Below, one piece after another: positions 58,279-64,000 of a stretch of DNA of 64,000 nt; the first letter of the stretch is position 1, and every line of letters starts with the position of its first letter. The notes under the pieces are model-generated. The model was not told the origin of the DNA. It worked only from the letters and a program-made list of their open reading frames with translations, and searched no databases. The position numbers and the translations under genes were made by a program. The stretch is from Atkinsonella hypoxylon (lineage: Eukaryota; Ascomycota; Sordariomycetes; Hypocreales; Clavicipitaceae), in NCBI GenBank assembly GCA_000729835.1, contig JFHB01000125.1, positions 25,596-89,595 of the forward strand, in the 5' to 3' direction.

Positions 58279-58349
58279 CTGTGTGCTCAAATAAGGATTC
58301 GCAGCCAATCACAAGGCAGGGCTTCGGGTGGGGCTATACTAGTGTGTTC

Positions 58350-58760
58350 CACTAGAGACAATAGAGATAGTAAGTCTGTTTAATTAAGCAATTAGAAGGC
58401 AGGAAACAGCGGGACTATATAAGCAGAGACAATAGGGATAGTAAGTCTATTTAATTAACTAATAAACGATTCGTATATAATACTATATATAGCGCAGGCC
58501 TAATTAGATATATATGTATAATTGCATAAGTAGCGTAAAGCATTAACAATATGTACGCACAATTGCATAGGCTGCAGCTGCATATAGATATATAGCTACG
58601 CTACTTAGGCAAGTAGCGTAAGGTTTATTGTATATACATGCGCAATTGCATAAGTAGCATAGGTATATATCTATATACAGGCACAGCGCATACAATTGCA
58701 TATGCATATAGTTTTAAGCTTAGGCTGCTTGCTCTTAGCGCAGGCATATATTTTGTGTGT
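58350..58760. repeat. Short tandem and dispersed repeats in the AT-rich block
   Basis: AGAGACAATAGAGATAGTAAG (58352) recurs as AGAGACAATAGGGATAGTAAG (58423), each followed by TCT(G/A)TTTAATTAA, a 71-base spacing. From about 58510 to 58700 variants of GCAATTGCATAAGTAGCGTA recur three to four times in a TATATA-rich background. These look like remnants of older repeats; no coding. Confidence 0.6.
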
Positions 58761-59198
58761 ATACAGCTATATAGCTAACGGAGGTTATTTTACTAAAGTA
58801 CGGAAAGTTAAGTCAAAAGTCCTGCCGGTTGCATAGACCCCTATTAAGGCTGCAGAAGACCTAATTGGCTGATTAAGCTATAAGCCCCACAATAAATATT
58901 AGATTATAACAGCCTTAATAGCTATCTCTTAATAGGCTAGCTATAAAGATAAGATACACTAATTATTACTACTAAGCTTAGTATTAATTTAAGAACTAAA
59001 AATTAAATATTTATTAGAGCTATTAAATAAAGGTTTAACTTTTATATATAATTTATATTAGTGCTTTTTATATTTTTAGCTGTATTATTATAATTTATTT
59101 TAGATATTTTCTGCTATACTAGACTGCTTTAGGCAGGTCTTCCTACTAGTAGGACTTTTAACTTAACTCTCTATATATTTGTCTAAATATACTATACT

Positions 59199-59441
59199 TG
59201 TTACGGGATAATCCTACGGACCCGCAGGTCACTAGCGCACGTAACTGCAACTATATATAAGTAGTTAGAAGCAACGCTTAGGTAGTTAGATTGAACAATT
59301 AACTATTACTTACTAGAATACTATTATTAAATGCTCCTTACAGAAGCTCCTACAACTTATCTTACAAATTATTGTATAACCTATTAAATTTAATAATACA
59401 CTGTTATATCTAATAAACTAATGTTAGATCTAACTGTAACA
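59199..59441 (+). repeat. LTR (243 nt), gypsy family, best preserved copy
   Basis: Begins TGTTACGGGATAATCC and ends CTGTAACA. The first 100 bases retain many C and G bases lost elsewhere. About 60 bases of element leader (59442-59503) follow, homologous to 60060-60117, then unrelated sequence to 59816. It is therefore a 5' LTR of a truncated copy. Confidence 0.85.
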
Positions 59442-59816
59442 AGTAGTAGCAATTACTTCTAATTATTACTAACCCTCCTTAAGCTTAAAAAGCTAATGTT
59501 GGTAGACTAAGGGTCTTATTTATACTCCTTCGAGTCGGCCCTACGACTAGTTTACTAGTGCACTAGTATTTACATTAAAGAGGTTTAAATTTAGTTATCT
59601 AGGAGTTATATCTAACTAACAAAAGAGGCTACATTATATACCCCATTAGATACCTTATATACCTTAAGTATAGTGTTGTGTTAAGGGGAAATTAAGAGGT
59701 ATTAGCAACCCCGATATAAGTAGAGACTAATGTATAGATGTAACTAATTAGCAGTTGTATCTACCTATATAGGTGCTAGAATTGCACAATAGAGTTATAA
59801 CGATTTTAACACTAGC

Positions 59817-60059
59817 TGTTACGGGATAATCCTGCAGACCCGCAGGTCACTAGTGCACGTAACCGCAATTATGTATAAGTAGTTAGAAGCAACGCTTAGG
59901 TAGTTAGATTAAACAATTAACTATTATTTACTAGAACACTATTACTAAATGCTCTTTACAGAAGCTCTTATAACTTCTCTTATAAATTATTATATAACCT
60001 ATTAAATCTAGCAACCTATTGTTACTTCTAATAAACCTACGTTAAATTCTACTATAATA
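59817..60059 (+). repeat. LTR (243 nt), 5' LTR of the right-hand gypsy copy
   Basis: It aligns along its whole length with 59199-59441 in the same orientation, but its 3' half is more mutated (ends CTATAATA). The internal region of the right-hand copy follows directly. Confidence 0.85.
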
Positions 60060-63000
60060 AGTAGTAGTAATTACTTCTAATTATTACTAACTCTTCTTAA
60101 GCTTAAAAAGCTAAAATTATAATGTTTAAGATAAAGTAACTTTAGAAGAAGCTTAGTAGAAGGAATTATATTTCTTTTACTAATAAAGAACTTAAAACTA
60201 TATACTAATTCTATAAATTTTACTGCTAAAATCTAGATTTCTAGATTTAAAAAAGAGATCTTATACCTTAAGAAAAAAGAAGCTTATTACTTTATTTTAC
60301 TTACTATAAATTTATTAATAAATAGCTTAAATTATATAACTAACCTAAACTAGTAAAACTACCTTCTTACTAGAATACTATTAATGCTTTTATAGTATAG
60401 TAGATATAGAGGTAGGTTAATAGAATTATTAATAAGGCTAAATCTACTAAACTCTTTATAGATTTACTAATAGTAATACTAAAAGAAAAAGCTAAAGCTA
60501 AATTATCTAGATTTAATAGCTTAAGAAATACTATTTATAAAGCTAGTGCTAATTTTACCTAAGATATTAAATAAAAGTAAGTATAAGAATCTAGATTTAT
60601 ACTACTTACTAAGAACCTAGATCTATTAAATATACCTTAAACTACTAAGAAGAACTTATTAATTAAAGAACTAGCTAAAATCTTACTACTTTTATAGGCT
60701 TACTAAAGGTTTTATACTCTTAAGCTAAAGTATAAAGTAAAGAAAGCAGTAAAGCTACTTAAAAAAAAGAACCTCTTACTAAAATAGCTTATAAGTTTTT
60801 CTATAGAAATTAGTAAGTAAATTAATAGAATTAAAGGAAAATTAGTTAATAAAATTAAAAAATTATAGAGAGAATTAAATAATAAAATTACTGCTCTTTA
60901 GGTAAAGTAATAATACTTAGCTTAAAAGATAAAGACTATACTTAAGCCTTAAGATAAATATAATAAATAATACTATACTTAATAAAGCTTTTAGCTTAAG
61001 AATTATAAATAAAGAGCTTTTAATTCTTACTTACCTCTAAAAAATAACTAAAACTAAAAGTAAGGTTAAAAGTAACTCTTAAGTAAAAGAAACTATATAA
61101 TATAAAAATACTTTAAATACTTTAGTACTTTTCTAAAAGAATAAAAGCTACTATAATTTCTAAAGAATCTATTAAAGTAATACTATAATAGTAAAGCTAA
61201 GAAAAGCTAAAATACTAAAAAAGACTAAGATTAAGTATTTAGTAACTTTAAATATTAGTATATAAATTAATAAATACTATACTATATTAGAAATAATAAT
61301 TTCTAGCTAAATCTAGTAAATAAAAGGCTAAATCTATATTAAAAATAGAATAACTAAGGTAATATATAGTTTTAAACCTCTAAAGAATAAATAGATTCTA
61401 TATAGAAAATTACTAATATTAATTACTTTAAACTCTTTAATAATAGAAATATCTATAAGCTAATTTTATATAAAGAAAAGTATACTATTTTCTATAATAT
61501 AGAGCTATAGATTTAAGCTATTAAAGACTACTATAGCTATAGTGCAATTAACGCTTAAGAAGCTATTTATATTAAGCTCTAAACTCTCTTTAAAGAGAAT
61601 ATATTAATATAGTATAAGTAGTATCTAGATTACTATAAAAAAACAGCTATTTTTAGCAGTTTAAACTCTATTTATACTACTATCTATAAAGAATTTAGTA
61701 TATAGATCTAGAATATAATAATATAGCTAGATTTAGCTAAGTTTATAGAGTAAAATATAATTAAAGAAAAATTATTTAGGGAATTTACCTCTAGAGTATT
61801 CTAATATATCTATATAAATAGTAAAACTATAGATCTTTAGCTTCTTTTAAAACTCTATTATAAGCTATACTTAGAATTATAATAGCTATACTTAATTTTA
61901 ATAGTAAAAGATTTAAGATCTATATATATTACTATAGTAAATAATAAGGTTAAAGATCTATAAAAATACCTTAAGGATCTAAAAAAATAATAAAAATTAG
62001 AAAACTATAAAGAAAGTACTAATACTTACTATACTTAAAGTAAATTTAATAGTAAGAACTCTAAAAATAATAAAGTAGCTTAAGATAATTAAGCTAACTA
62101 GAATAAAAGTAATAGTTAATTTTAGTTCTAACCTTTATTCTATAAAAATTACTAGAATAATTATCCTTAGTACTTACTATAAAACTAAAGGAATTAGCTA
62201 CTAAAAGAGCAGTAACTTTAGCCTTAATAGAACTAGAATTTAAAGGCTAGCTAGAATTATTAACTAAAGCTGTAGTATTCTTAATAGCTTTAACGTTTTT
62301 AACAATAGAGTTTACTATAAAATAATAAGAAATATATCTATATAATAACGTTTAAAGATAAATTTAACTAAAAAAACTATAAAAAGTACCTTAAAAGCTA
62401 TAAATACTAGCTAATAGAAGAAAAAGAAATAGTTAATACTAAAGAACTATTAATTAGCCTAAAATCTAACTTTATTAAAACCTATTTTACTAAAAGTAAA
62501 GAAAAATAAAAGAAAAAGGTTTAAATAAAGGTAAACTAAAAGGATTTATAGAGAATCTAGATAGAGTAAGTAGTTAAAGTAGTTATAAAGCTATAGATTA
62601 TTAAATTTAGTATTTTAAAGTTAAATTCCTTTCTAAAGATTTCTATTTAATTCTATAATAAAGAACTATTATATTAAATCTACTTAAATACTAAAACCTT
62701 TTTAGTGCTAGTTAATAAAGTATAGTTAACTTAGTTTAGTTAAAATATAAAATAGGTAAAAATAGAGCTAAAACTAGTTACTAAAGTGTAGTTATTCTTC
62801 TATATCTCTAAGATAGCTATATTTAACTTCTATATCCTTAAATCTATATATAGTGTACCTATAACTAGCTATTTTATAGTTATAGCTAATATAATAAGTA
62901 ACTTAAAACTAAAGCTTCTTTTAGGTTTAACCTTTCTCTATAATTATAGTGTTAAAATTAATTTTATTTGCTCTAGAGCTACTATTAGGTCTATTTATAA

Positions 63001-64000
63001 TATAGTTATAGAAATAGGTATCTTTTAGCTAATTTTAAAGATTCTATATTAGAATATAACAGTAGTATAAGCTATAATAATTCCGCTAAAATTGTAGAAG
63101 TATATTCTAGTTAAATAAAAGAAGATACTAGCTAATAAGAAGACTACTGCCTACTATATATACTTAAAATCTAACTTTATTCTAGATATATTACTTAGTA
63201 TAACTAACTAGAAATAAATAGTAGCCTATAACTATTTAGATAAATTTATTATAATCTAAAAAAATTAGAAGGTTGCTTATTTTTAGTATAATAAAGGGCT
63301 TAAGGCTAACTATATAATTATAAACCTATTTAATTTATATATATATTTTTCTAAGAATATTGCACCTAATAATAGTCTATTGCTTATAGAAGATTATAAG
63401 ACTTAGGAAGAAGGTAATAATAGTGGATTTAATCTTAAGAAAATTAATAATAGTATCTCTATATATAGAATCTCTTATTTTAAGGATATACTATATATTT
63501 ATAATAAATATAAAGTTAAGGTAGAAAACTTAAACCTAAATATTACAGCTAAACTTATTAACTTAATAGATAAATATAATATTTATTATAATAGAGGTAT
63601 TATTTCTATACCTAAAGACTAGTATATAAGAGTAAATCTAGTAGATAAATAGTAGAAGCAGCTAAAACCTATTTAAATCTATTTACTAAGAGCTAAAGAT
63701 AAAGCTAAACTAAATAAGGTTTATAATAAGCTATATTTAAGTAGAAAGATATTATATTTAAACAACCTAGCAGCTATAGCTTATTTAGCCTTTATAGTGT
63801 AGATTAAAACCTTAATAGAAAGAAAAGAATAAGTTATAGTTAATATAAAGCTACTTAATAGTATAGTAATACTAAATATATACCTCTTACTAGATTAATT
63901 AAATATTATAGTAAATATATATAGTAAAAAGATATTTTTACTCTTTAATATATTAGGGTTTTTCTACTAGCTTTCTATAAGATAAGAATATTAATCTTAT
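60060..64000 (+). mobile_element. RIP-degraded gypsy element, gag side to start of RT
   Basis: Runs uninterrupted from its LTR to the window end. 60060-62250 is the inverted counterpart of 1-2198. 63597-64000 is the direct counterpart of 2441-2845 and contains the first RT block. Stops are almost all TAA/TAG. The intervening 62250-63596 should hold the end of gag and a protease region, which I cannot show by motif. The RNase H, integrase and 3' LTR lie beyond the window. Confidence 0.75.

Noticed and set aside
58500..58740. CRISPR-like array of short repeats
   Set aside because: The repeats are irregular, AT-rich and variable in spacing, in a eukaryotic RIP-affected block; there are no cas genes.

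Overview
This 64-kb window is nuclear DNA from a filamentous ascomycete (Pezizomycotina, most likely Sordariomycetes, perhaps Hypocreales). The evidence is many short (about 50-115 nt) spliceosomal introns with GTATGT/GTAAGT donors and CTAAC-type branch sites, a Zn2Cys6 regulator, and typical fungal gene families. Extremely A+T-rich blocks at both ends carry the signature of repeat-induced point mutation (RIP): C-to-T and G-to-A change, TA-rich text, and TAA/TAG stops where CAA/CAG would be expected. Species is an inference. All exon models were assembled by hand from splice signals and reading phase.

Layout. 1-9.5 kb is a RIP-degraded block of one Ty3/gypsy-type LTR retrotransposon family: a minus-strand copy with its 243-nt LTR at about 2199-2440, inserted into a plus-strand copy whose RT, RNase H and integrase remnant follows and whose 3' LTR lies at 8369-8611. 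From about 9.5 to 58 kb is a gene-rich island of 18 well-supported protein genes. From 58 to 64 kb a second AT-rich block holds two more LTRs of the same family (59199-59441 and 59817-60059) and an uninterrupted 5' part of the element.

The island encodes mainly core functions: an acidic nuclear protein (possibly IFH1/CRF1-like, minus), a kinesin (plus), a fluoride exporter (plus), an INO4-like bHLH factor (minus), a Maf-type nucleotide pyrophosphatase (minus), an RSC4-like tandem bromodomain protein (plus), a probable mitochondrial membrane protein of unknown function (minus), a Vps3844/DUF3844 protein (plus), a Zn2Cys6 transcription factor (plus), the divergent splicing pair SmG (minus) and Ntr2 (plus), a flavin monooxygenase (minus), the co-chaperone STI1 (plus), a ZIP metal transporter (plus), a hemerythrin-like HHE protein (plus), a membrane GNAT (minus), a PHO84-type phosphate transporter (plus) and a KHA1-type K+/H+ antiporter (minus).

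These genes do not form a biosynthetic cluster or an evident single pathway. Recurring themes are ion homeostasis (fluoride, divalent metal, phosphate, K+/H+) and RNA/chromatin function. The most interesting features are gene-structural: two GC-AG introns, two introns that are multiples of three and free of stops, a seven-nucleotide first coding exon, a zinc cluster split by an intron, and two splicing factors sharing a 200-bp promoter. Other points are the nested retroelement structure with a predictable target duplication and a terminal-inverted-repeat MITE near 20.2-20.7 kb. I found no CRISPR array, rRNA, convincing tRNA or clearly novel multigene system.
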